Shown here piece by piece: positions 1 through 5,310 of a stretch of 9,104 bases of DNA (positions are counted from its first letter, which is position 1; each line of letters begins with the position of its first letter). This DNA is from JAHILA01 sp035528175 (GTDB lineage: Bacteria; Patescibacteriota; Minisyncoccia; RBG-13-40-8-A). The notes beneath the pieces were generated by a model. The model saw nothing but the letters and a program-made list of their open reading frames with translations, was not told the origin of the DNA and made no database searches. The DNA lies in assembly GCA_035528175.1 (NCBI GenBank), contig DATKZC010000004.1:1-9104 (forward strand). The letters run 5' to 3'. A program made the position numbers and the translations under genes.

Positions 1-142
1 GAAAGTTGAAAACCTACTTAATGATCGACCGAGAAAACGGTTTGGATGGTTAACTCCTTTAGAAGTATTTTCAAAAGAATTAAACAAGTTTAATATTAGT
101 ATTAATATACCAAGTGTTGCACTTGTAGATTGAATTCACAGG
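1..142 (+). mobile_element. Right end of an IS30-family insertion sequence (partial)
   Basis: The window opens inside an insertion sequence. Its transposase gene ends at 133. The bases just past and overlapping the stop, about 116-142 (GTTGCACTTGTAGATTGAAT and on to CACAGG), are the likely right terminal inverted repeat, because IS30 repeats often overlap the end of the transposase gene. The exact outer edge is inferred: the reading frame of the neighbouring minus-strand glycosyltransferase stays recognisable down to about 144, so the junction should lie near 140-144. The left inverted repeat and the target duplication are outside the window, so neither could be compared. Confidence 0.72.
2..133 (+). 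CDS. IS30-family transposase, C-terminal 43 residues
   Basis: The visible frame starts at base 2, runs off the left edge and ends at a TGA at 131-133. It contains the block LNDRPRKRFGWLTPLEVF, which is the typical end of the DDE integrase core of IS30 transposases, where the last helix carries 'LN.RPRK.LG..TP.E.F'. The protein finishes with PSVALVD, matching the 'VAL' tails usual in the family. The catalytic DDE residues and the N-terminal helix-turn-helix lie outside the window, so whether the enzyme is active cannot be judged. It is convergent with the glycosyltransferase remnant to its right and probably inserted into that gene. Confidence 0.85.
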   Translation, partial: KVENLLNDRPRKRFGWLTPLEVFSKELNKFNISINIPSVALVD

Positions 143-143
143 A

Positions 144-633
144 ATAATCATTGCCAATATATAAAATATATGGTTTTTTAAAAAACTCCTTCATAAATTA
201 CTTTTATTTTTTCAGAATTAATTTTGTAATGTTTTAAAATTTCCTGTTTTGTGTATTCTGAAACCGCAATAATTTTTTCTGATTTTTTAATCGCGCGCCA
301 AGTGATTAACTTATAAATTATTTTTTTAAAAAATCCGACATGGCTAGTGATTAAATCATGAATAGTGACAATAAATTTCCTTTGATAAAAAAGGGGCGCT
401 TTAAAATAAGTAAAATGCATTAAATCCAAATCATTCTGCTTTAATTGACTAAACAGAATCTTTTTAAAATTATGATTTTTTGGAATATAATCTTCCCAGC
501 GCTCTTTTTTCAAAAAGACAAAATACTGGTTAAGATTATCCAACACTTCCAAATTCTTGATTAAATTCTCCGCATACCTGCCTAATCCTTTGTCTTTAGC
601 GCCAAAGAATCTGGCATCAATTCCAATGCGCAT
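144..633 (-). pseudogene. GT4-family glycosyltransferase, broken: frameshifted and cut by IS30
   Basis: The open frame from the ATG at 633 gives 151 residues and stops at 178-180. A complete GT4 enzyme has about 360-400, so only the N-terminal acceptor-binding Rossmann domain is present. Recognisable pieces are the start MRIGIDARFF with a glycine-rich loop (residues 1-20), TIHDLI near residue 90, and AVSEYTKQEIL followed by KIKVIYEGV at the domain junction. The stop sits in a T6A6 run. Reading on in the next frame gives KKPYILYIGNDY (144-179), the start of the C-terminal nucleotide-sugar domain. Homology then ends at the IS30 edge. The linker normally found between YEGV and KPYI is also short. 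The donor-binding E-x7-E motif is missing, so the product should be inactive. The start overlaps the upstream glycosyltransferase by 52 nt. The rest of the gene may lie left of the window, beyond the insertion sequence. Confidence 0.82.
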
Positions 634-1826
634 AATATTACTTTTTTCGCTGCATTATCCCAATTAAATTGCTTCGCTCGTTCAATTCCCTGTTTTCTTA
701 AATAATTATTCAACTCTTGACTCCCCAAAACCTCTTTAATGGCAAAAACCAGTTCATCAATGTTCTGAGGATCAATCATAATTGCTGCATTGCCGACCAC
801 TTCTGACAAAGATGATTTATTAGAAACGATTGTCGGTGTTCCGCAAGCCATTGCCTCCAGAGGTGGCAATCCAAAACCTTCGAAAAAACTTGGATAAACA
901 AAAACTTCGGCTAAATTATATAAATATGATTTATCTTCCTCGTCTATAAATCCAGTGAAAATGATATCGTTCTTAAATTCTGAATTTTTAACAGCCTCAA
1001 AGATCTCGTCGCAGAGCCAGCCCTTTGTTCCGGCTATGACTAATTTTAATTCTGAAAAATTAAATGTTCTTTCTTTTTGGTTTTTAACTATTCCCTCGAA
1101 ACCTTGCCAATCAATCTCTAATATTTTTCCGTCTTTCATTTTTTTTATTTCTTCAAATGCTTTCAAAGCCGCCAAAATATTTTTCCTTGGTTCAATTGTA
1201 CCAAAATACAAAATAAATTTATCAGACAATTGATACTTGTTTTTCACCTCAGATAATCTTTTGTTGTCCATCTGTAAGTTGATAAATTTTTCATCAATCC
1301 CAGGATAGATGACTTTGATTTTTTCCGGCTCAATCTTATAAAGATTAATTAAATCCTCTTTTGTTGATTCGGATATAGCAATAATTAAATCTGCTTTTTG
1401 TGCCTGCTTTCGAGGATAAATAAATTTATGCCAAAGTAGCTTTGGTAAGGAAAAAAATTCAGGAAAACGGATAAAAGAAAGGTCATAAAAAATTATAATT
1501 GTCTTTACCTTCTTAGAGACCGGAGTAAGTAAAAAATGAGGGCTTAAAAAAACATCTACTTTTCCTAAAATTTTGTCTATTTTGGGAAATTTCAAAAACC
1601 TTAGAAATAAATCAAAAATCCGATTCGGAATTCGGAATTTTTTGATTTTAATGTTGGATGATTTTATCCACGAATAATTCAAATTCGGCTTTTTTAGACC
1701 GTTATAAAATAACCGATATTTAAATTTATCTATTGGTAAAAGATGAGACAGAAGATTAATTGTATAATCCTCTACTCCTGTCCTTGTGCCTTTTGCCAAA
1801 ATTCTAATATCTATACCAATAGTCAT
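582..1826 (-). CDS. GT4-family (group 1) glycosyltransferase
   Basis: This 414-residue enzyme most likely transfers a sugar from a nucleotide-sugar donor to a growing lipid-linked or surface glycan at the cytoplasmic face of the membrane; donor and acceptor cannot be read from the sequence. It has the two-domain GT-B layout. The N-terminal domain begins MTIGIDIRIL with a glycine loop (to residue 20) and has FYDLSF near 115. The inter-domain segment is KIKVIYPGIDEKF (169-181). The C-terminal domain has ILYFGTIEPRKN (205-216) and FFEGFGLPPLEAMACGTP (314-331), with E316 and E324 forming the E-x7-E donor-binding pair. Residues about 230-258 are an unusually long loop. The start overlaps the upstream gene by 4 nt (ATGA), with AAGGA 3 nt before the ATG, so coupled translation is likely. 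The last 16 or so residues overlap the start of the next gene. Removing one A from the A6 run at 642-647 would end the protein at AAKK just before that gene. Confidence 0.93.
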   Translation of the reverse strand: MTIGIDIRILAKGTRTGVEDYTINLLSHLLPIDKFKYRLFYNGLKKPNLNYSWIKSSNIKIKKFRIPNRIFDLFLRFLKFPKIDKILGKVDVFLSPHFLLTPVSKKVKTIIIFYDLSFIRFPEFFSLPKLLWHKFIYPRKQAQKADLIIAISESTKEDLINLYKIEPEKIKVIYPGIDEKFINLQMDNKRLSEVKNKYQLSDKFILYFGTIEPRKNILAALKAFEEIKKMKDGKILEIDWQGFEGIVKNQKERTFNFSELKLVIAGTKGWLCDEIFEAVKNSEFKNDIIFTGFIDEEDKSYLYNLAEVFVYPSFFEGFGLPPLEAMACGTPTIVSNKSSLSEVVGNAAIMIDPQNIDELVFAIKEVLGSQELNNYLRKQGIERAKQFNWDNAAKKVILCALELMPDSLALKTKD

Positions 1827-2959
1827 AAGTCCTTAAATTCTTTCCAAGCTTTATCTATAAAATCCTTGATTTTTTTCTTAAAAATTTCTTTGTCAAATTT
1901 AATTGCGTGATTGCGGATAAAGACAAAATTAAACTTTGATTCACTGGCCAATAGATGGAATTTTTTGACTGCCTCGACCAGCGAATCTGTGTTCTGTTCA
2001 TTAAAAAATACGCCCGTTTTGCCCTCTAAAACGCTCTCCAGCGCACCGCCGCCCCCATAGGCGATAATTGGCTTGCCACAGCCCATTGCCTCTAAGGCGA
2101 CAATACCAAAGTCCTCTTCCTGAGGGAATATTAGCGCTTGGCAATTCTGGTAATATTCTTTCAATTTTTCACCTGCTAATTCTCCTAAAAATTCAATATT
2201 CCAATTTGCCATTTTCTTCAACTTCTTCATCTCCGGCCCCTTACCGATAATTTTTAAAGGCAATTCCAATTTGTTGAACGCTTCAATGGCAATGTCAAAA
2301 CGCTTATACGGCAACAGCCTACCAACCATTAAGTAATAACTTTCCCCATTAGTTGCCAGAGACGATCTTGTGTGATCAGACGGCTTAAAAAACTCTGTGT
2401 CCACTGGCGGATGGATGACCTCTGCATCCTGCTTGTAATACTTTTTAATCCTCTGCTCCACAAATTTAGAATTACAAATAAACTTATCTACTCTACGAGA
2501 TGCTTCTTTGTCCCATAATCTTAAATAGTTCATAAAAATCGGCACGAAAATCTTGGCCAGTTTCGACATGCTGAATTCCTTGACATATTTATGACTGTCG
2601 TCCCAAGCATAGCGGGTCGGAGTATGACAATAACAAATATGCAGTGTTTTTGAATTAGTAATCACCCCTTTTCCAAAAGCAGCTGAGTCAGAAATCACTA
2701 AATCATAGTCTAACAAATTAAATTTTTCCACTGCTATCGGCATCAGAGGCGGAAAAATACGATGGTGTTTTTTTATAAAAGGAATTTTCTGCAAAAACGA
2801 AGCCTGGATTTTCTTCCCCGGAAAGAATTCATCAACTATTTTTTGGTCATAAAATAAAGTGTAAATCGGCGCATCAGGAAAAATCTCGACGAATGCTTCA
2901 AGTACTTTTTCCGCCCCCCCGTATTGATTCAAATAGTCATGAACAAGAGCAATGCGCAT
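1823..2959 (-). CDS. GT4-family glycosyltransferase, WbaZ-like
   Basis: This 378-residue GT-B enzyme resembles the WbaZ-like branch of GT4, whose characterised members are mannosyltransferases of O-antigen and exopolysaccharide synthesis. That branch is recognised from MRIALVHDYLNQYGGAEKVL (1-20), LMPIAVEKFNL..YDLVISDS (72-92), HICYCHTPTRYAWD (107-120), LRLWDKEASRRVDKFICNS (146-164) and VIHPPVDTEFF (181-191). In the C-terminal domain YLMVGRLLPYKRFD (209-222) and the donor-binding motif from E282 to E290 (EDFGIVALEAMGCGKP) are intact. The length is normal for the family. The gene starts 4 nt after the stop of the sugar transferase and its own stop overlaps the next start by 4 nt, so it is translated within one operon. 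No Shine-Dalgarno site precedes the ATG. The mannose specificity is only a family-level guess. Confidence 0.92.
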   Translation of the reverse strand: MRIALVHDYLNQYGGAEKVLEAFVEIFPDAPIYTLFYDQKIVDEFFPGKKIQASFLQKIPFIKKHHRIFPPLMPIAVEKFNLLDYDLVISDSAAFGKGVITNSKTLHICYCHTPTRYAWDDSHKYVKEFSMSKLAKIFVPIFMNYLRLWDKEASRRVDKFICNSKFVEQRIKKYYKQDAEVIHPPVDTEFFKPSDHTRSSLATNGESYYLMVGRLLPYKRFDIAIEAFNKLELPLKIIGKGPEMKKLKKMANWNIEFLGELAGEKLKEYYQNCQALIFPQEEDFGIVALEAMGCGKPIIAYGGGGALESVLEGKTGVFFNEQNTDSLVEAVKKFHLLASESKFNFVFIRNHAIKFDKEIFKKKIKDFIDKAWKEFKDL

Positions 2960-2963
2960 TTAT

Positions 2964-4394
2964 TTATTGTTTATGTTTTTTAAACAAAACAACGAAAGGG
3001 GTTTTTAATAAAATTATTAAATCTAATCTTAAAGACCAGTTTTCAATATAGAAAAGATCTAATTTAACTTCTTCATTGAAATCAAGGTCGCTTCTTCCGG
3101 AAATTTGTGCCAAGCCAGTAATGCCGGGCTTTGAACAAAACATTTTTTTCTGTTCATAACTATATTTCTCTACTTCGTAAGACATATGAGGACGATATCC
3201 CACTAAACTCATATCTCCTTTTAAAACATTAAAAAATTGAGGAAGTTCATCCAAAGAATATTTGCGAATAAAATTTCCTACTTTGGTAATACGAGGGTCA
3301 TTTTTTATTTTGTGTAAAGGACTACCATTTCTAATATTTTTTTCTTGGTCTTTTTCTAATTTTTTAAGTATTTCATTTCCCTCCCTGGTACCAAATTCAC
3401 CATCACAAAGCTCGGTTTTCATAGAACGAAATTTATAAAATTCAAACTTCTTTTTTTTGTAACCATAGCGATAATCTTTATAGACAATCGGACCGGAAGA
3501 ATCAAGTTTGATTAAAAGAGTAATAATAAGATAAATTGGAGAAAAAATAATAATAAAAAGTAAAGAAAAGACTATATCAAATGTTCTCTTTATTATTTTA
3601 CCCCAACCATCTAAAACAGTTCTTTTTATTTCTATTAATGGAATGGTGCCTAATGTCTCGGCCCGACTATTGGTGGTCAGGGTTTGAAAAAGATTAGGCA
3701 CGAATTTGAAAACTAAATGTTTTTCCTCGCAAAAACCAACTAATCTTATAACTCTGTCCTTAGACCAGTTCGGATCAGCTAAAATAATTTCATCAATACC
3801 TGGATTGTTAAATTTAGCTGTAATTTCCTCCATATCTGGTTCAATTAAATTGCCCACCAATTGATATCCTAAACTCGGTTCCCTTTTTACTTGTTCAATA
3901 ATTTTTTCACCAATATTATCATTGCCAATAACTAAAAGTCGATGAACGCCTAGTTTATATTTCTTTACCAAAAATTTTTGTAAATAGTTCACAGAAAAAC
4001 GACCAAGGGTTATAAAAATAATTACGAAAAACCAGGCCGCGAGAATAATAAACCTAGAATCAAAAAGCGCTTGCTTGAAAAAAATATAAAGCACAATTAT
4101 CAATAATGTTGCTGACGCGCCGACAATGACCTGAAAAAATTCTTTATATATTTTTCTCTGTGGAAAAACATTATAAAGTCCGACAATAGCGAAAATAATC
4201 AGCCCAAGAACAGAAACAGCTAATAGCAAGAAAAAATACCTTTCAAAAGGCAAATTTATACTAAAAAGCACTGGCCTCCATTTTGCTACTAATGGGCTGA
4301 CACGCAAAAAATAAGCTGCGATTCCAGCCAGAATGAGCATCAAAAAATCAACCGGCACCAACAATGCACTGAATATAAGTTCTGATTTCTTCAT
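2964..4394 (-). CDS. Polyprenyl-phosphate sugar-1-phosphate transferase (membrane, WcaJ/EpsE type)
   Basis: This enzyme should move a sugar-1-phosphate from a nucleotide sugar onto undecaprenyl phosphate, the first step in building a surface glycan. I chose the ATG at 4394 (476 aa) over the ATG at 4430, because a promoter lies between them and MKKSELIFSALL is the natural N-terminus. In 476-aa numbering there are about four hydrophobic helices in residues 5-135. A Rossmann-like domain (LLVIGNDNIGEKI, 153-166) follows. RTVLDGWGKIIKRTFDIVFS then leads into the long re-entrant helix near 275-296. The catalytic bacterial sugar transferase domain has GPIVYKDYRYG, YKFRSM, NDPRITKVGNFIRKYSLDEL with the Asp-Glu pair at 382-383, and KPGITGLAQISGRSDLDF. 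The usual Pro-Arg-Pro after the catalytic pair reads Tyr-Arg-Pro here (VGYRPHM). It is the first gene of the glycosyltransferase operon. The sugar is unknown. Confidence 0.93.
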   Translation of the reverse strand: MKKSELIFSALLVPVDFLMLILAGIAAYFLRVSPLVAKWRPVLFSINLPFERYFFLLLAVSVLGLIIFAIVGLYNVFPQRKIYKEFFQVIVGASATLLIIVLYIFFKQALFDSRFIILAAWFFVIIFITLGRFSVNYLQKFLVKKYKLGVHRLLVIGNDNIGEKIIEQVKREPSLGYQLVGNLIEPDMEEITAKFNNPGIDEIILADPNWSKDRVIRLVGFCEEKHLVFKFVPNLFQTLTTNSRAETLGTIPLIEIKRTVLDGWGKIIKRTFDIVFSLLFIIIFSPIYLIITLLIKLDSSGPIVYKDYRYGYKKKKFEFYKFRSMKTELCDGEFGTREGNEILKKLEKDQEKNIRNGSPLHKIKNDPRITKVGNFIRKYSLDELPQFFNVLKGDMSLVGYRPHMSYEVEKYSYEQKKMFCSKPGITGLAQISGRSDLDFNEEVKLDLFYIENWSLRLDLIILLKTPFVVLFKKHKQ

Positions 4395-4401
4395 TAATCC
4401 T

Positions 4402-4430
4402 ATTGTAGCTCTAAATAGGCTAAAAATCAA
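4402..4430 (-). promoter_or_regulatory. Sigma70-like promoter of the glycan operon, predicted leaderless start
   Basis: On the minus strand a -35 box TTGATT (4430-4425) is followed by a 17-bp spacer and a -10 box TACAAT (4407-4402). Seven bases separate the -10 box from the A of the ATG at 4394, so the expected transcription start is the start codon itself and the mRNA would have no leader. The AGGA just before the ATG would then not be transcribed. This promoter decides the start codon of the sugar transferase gene. The evidence is pattern matching only. Confidence 0.68.
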
Positions 4431-4433
4431 CCC

Positions 4434-4462
4434 TTGACTTTTATATTATTTTGTAATACAAT
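4434..4462 (+). promoter_or_regulatory. Sigma70-like promoter of rnpB
   Basis: The -35 box TTGACT (4434-4439), a 17-bp AT-rich spacer and the -10 box TACAAT (4457-4462) form a near-consensus promoter. Seven bases downstream lies 4469, which is the first base of the P1 helix of RNase P RNA, so promoter and mature 5' end agree. The -35 box is only 3 bp from that of the divergent glycan-operon promoter. Confidence 0.78.
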
Positions 4463-4523
4463 AAATTTGTCCTAGTAAGTCGGATGATTACCCTAATTCA
4501 TATTGGGGAGGAAAGTCCGAACA

Positions 4524-4546
4524 CTCCCCCGACGTACGTCGGGGAG
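4524..4546 (+). repeat. Perfect palindrome in rnpB, first CCCCGAC/GTCGGGG hairpin
   Basis: CCCCGACGTACGTCGGGG at 4527-4544 is a perfect 18-base palindrome. Allowing a bulged C at 4526, the stem extends outward to C4524/G4546. It stands between the 5' strand of P4 and the 5' strand of P7, which is where type B RNase P RNAs have P5.1. Its core is shared with the P12 hairpin and partly with the rnpB terminator. Confidence 0.88.
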
Positions 4547-4602
4547 CAGCCTAGCGGGTAACGCCCGTCGTCCGTAAGGATAGGGATGCGAACAGAGACG
4601 AG

Positions 4603-4621
4603 CCCCGACGTATTGTCGGGG
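4603..4621 (+). repeat. Second CCCCGAC/GTCGGGG hairpin, forming P12 of rnpB
   Basis: CCCCGAC (4603-4609) pairs with GTCGGGG (4615-4621) over seven base pairs around a 5-base loop. It takes the place of helix P12, between the conserved segments GCGAACAGAGACGAG and GTGAAACGG. The stem is identical to the outer seven pairs of the palindrome at 4527-4544. Confidence 0.88.
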
Positions 4622-4661
4622 GTGAAACGGCTAAATTCCTAGGTGGGTGCAAGAGTAAATA

Positions 4662-4725
4662 CCTTCGACAAGCTCAGGTTAAAATCTATCACTTTTAAGT
4701 GACCTGGCCTGAGTCTATTCGAAGG
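4662..4725 (+). repeat. Imperfect inverted repeat forming the P15-P17 arm of rnpB
   Basis: CCTTCGA (4662-4668) pairs with TCGAAGG (4719-4725), and CTCAGG (4673-4678) pairs with CCTGAG (4708-4713), leaving a small internal loop. A further hairpin TCACT/AGTGA (4689-4693 with 4698-4702) caps the arm. The left half, CCTTCGACAAGCTCAGG, resembles a short dispersed repeat that I recall from many CPR and other environmental genomes; that link is from memory and unverified. The GGT at 4677-4679 may be the element that pairs with the tRNA CCA end. Confidence 0.8.
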
Positions 4726-4816
4726 CAAGGTAACTCGCTCGACTCCGGCGGTAACGTCGGGGCTAGATAAATGATCATCGATTACAGAATTCGGCTTATA
4801 GACTTACTGGGACAAC

Positions 4817-4855
4817 AAAAAACATCCCCCGATAGTTGTCAGGGGATGTTTTTTT
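4817..4855. terminator. Intrinsic terminator between convergent rnpB and rnhA
   Basis: AAAAAACATCCCC (4817-4829) pairs with GGGGATGTTTTTT (4842-4854), a stem of about 13 bp that ends in a T run on the plus strand. Only 3 bases separate it from the end of rnpB. Read on the minus strand the same stem is also followed by a T run, and rnhA ends 18 bases before it, so it can serve both transcripts. The inner CCCCGA...TCAGGGG resembles the rnpB hairpins. Confidence 0.9.
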
Positions 4856-4872
4856 ATATTAAATAAAAATTA

Positions 4873-5310
4873 TCAGAATAATCCCTGCATTATTTTTTTT
4901 GAACTAAATGCCTTATTCACTAACTTATCAGCTTCTATGTTTTTTTCGCGAGGAATATAAGTGAATTTTACTTCTTTAAAATCAATTTTTAAATTCCAAG
5001 TTTTCAGAAATAATTGTTCAATTTTGCGGTCTAAAATCTTATATTTGCCATTCATCTGTTTAAAAACAAGTTCGCTGTCCGTTCTTAACTCTAAGTCCAT
5101 TTCTTTCGTCTGTTTCTTACCAAAAAGCAATTTGGCTTTCTGTAAAGCAAAAATTACTGCTTCGTATTCAGCCTCATTATTTGTCGCCCTGCCAATTTTT
5201 TCCGCATATTCTTTGATTACTTTCCCTTTTTCGTCGGAAAAAATCACTCCAATCGCCCCGGGTCCTGGGTTCCCCCTGCTTCCACCGTCTGTATAAATCA
5301 TTATCTTCAT
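4873..5310 (-). CDS. rnhA: Ribonuclease HI family protein
   Basis: This 145-residue enzyme should cut the RNA strand of RNA-DNA hybrids, removing R-loops and primer RNA. All four metal-binding acidic residues are visible: D8 in YTDGGSRGNPGPG, E48 in NNEAEYEA, D78 in RTDSELV and D128 in IEADKLVN. The NNEAEYEA form is that of the RnhA-like branch found in archaea and many Gram-positive and CPR bacteria rather than the E. coli form. The length is normal and there is no extra hybrid-binding domain. The start codon overlaps the recJ stop by 4 nt (ATGA), and no Shine-Dalgarno site is seen, so translation is probably coupled. A second ATG three codons in is possible. It is the last gene of the operon, with the shared terminator just beyond. 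Confidence 0.94.
   Translation of the reverse strand: MKIMIYTDGGSRGNPGPGAIGVIFSDEKGKVIKEYAEKIGRATNNEAEYEAVIFALQKAKLLFGKKQTKEMDLELRTDSELVFKQMNGKYKILDRKIEQLFLKTWNLKIDFKEVKFTYIPREKNIEADKLVNKAFSSKKIMQGLF

Larger units (their letters stand above)
4469..4813 (+). ncRNA. rnpB: RNase P RNA, catalytic subunit (reduced architecture)
   Basis: This RNA cleaves the 5' leader from tRNA precursors. The ends are set by P1, where 4469-4479 pairs with 4803-4813 over 11 bp. The catalytic P4 helix is formed by GAGGAAAGTCCGAAC (4509-4523) and ACAGAATTCGGCTTATAG (4784-4801), with the conserved bulged U at 4516. The usual two G-C pairs at its end are replaced by A-U on both sides, a covariation that supports the fold. 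Other helices seen are P2 (TCGGATGAT with ATCATCGA), a short P3 (CCCTAAT/ATTGGGG), P7 (4551-4555 with 4762-4766), P8 (GGGTAACGCCC), P9 with a GTAA loop (4571-4580), P12 (4603-4621), a long P15-P17 arm (4662-4725) and P18 with a GTAA loop (4745-4760). Nothing resembling P13/P14 lies between GTGAAACGG (4622-4630) and CTAAATTCC (4631-4639). A palindromic hairpin at 4524-4546 sits where type B RNAs carry P5.1. The gene has its own promoter and terminator. Confidence 0.96.

Noticed and set aside
178..190. Programmed ribosomal frameshifting at TTTTTTAAAAAA
   Set aside because: The restored frame runs only about 12 codons of homology before the IS30 edge, so no functional fusion would result. Simple gene decay or a sequence error is more economical.
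955..1233. Plus-strand open frames opposite glycosyltransferase genes (also around 2068-2250)
   Set aside because: They lie wholly within strong minus-strand genes, have no family motifs and no promoter or ribosome site; they are shadow frames of AT-rich coding sequence.
4395..4430. Upstream ATG at 4430 giving a 488-residue sugar transferase
   Set aside because: The extra 12 codons cover the -10 and most of a good promoter, and they add an atypical N-terminus. The ATG at 4394 fits both the promoter and the family.
4524..4845. CRISPR-like array from the repeated CCCCGAC/GTCGGGG motif
   Set aside because: Only two or three palindromes with unequal spacing, inside a clear RNase P RNA and its terminator. 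No spacers of regular length and no cas genes.
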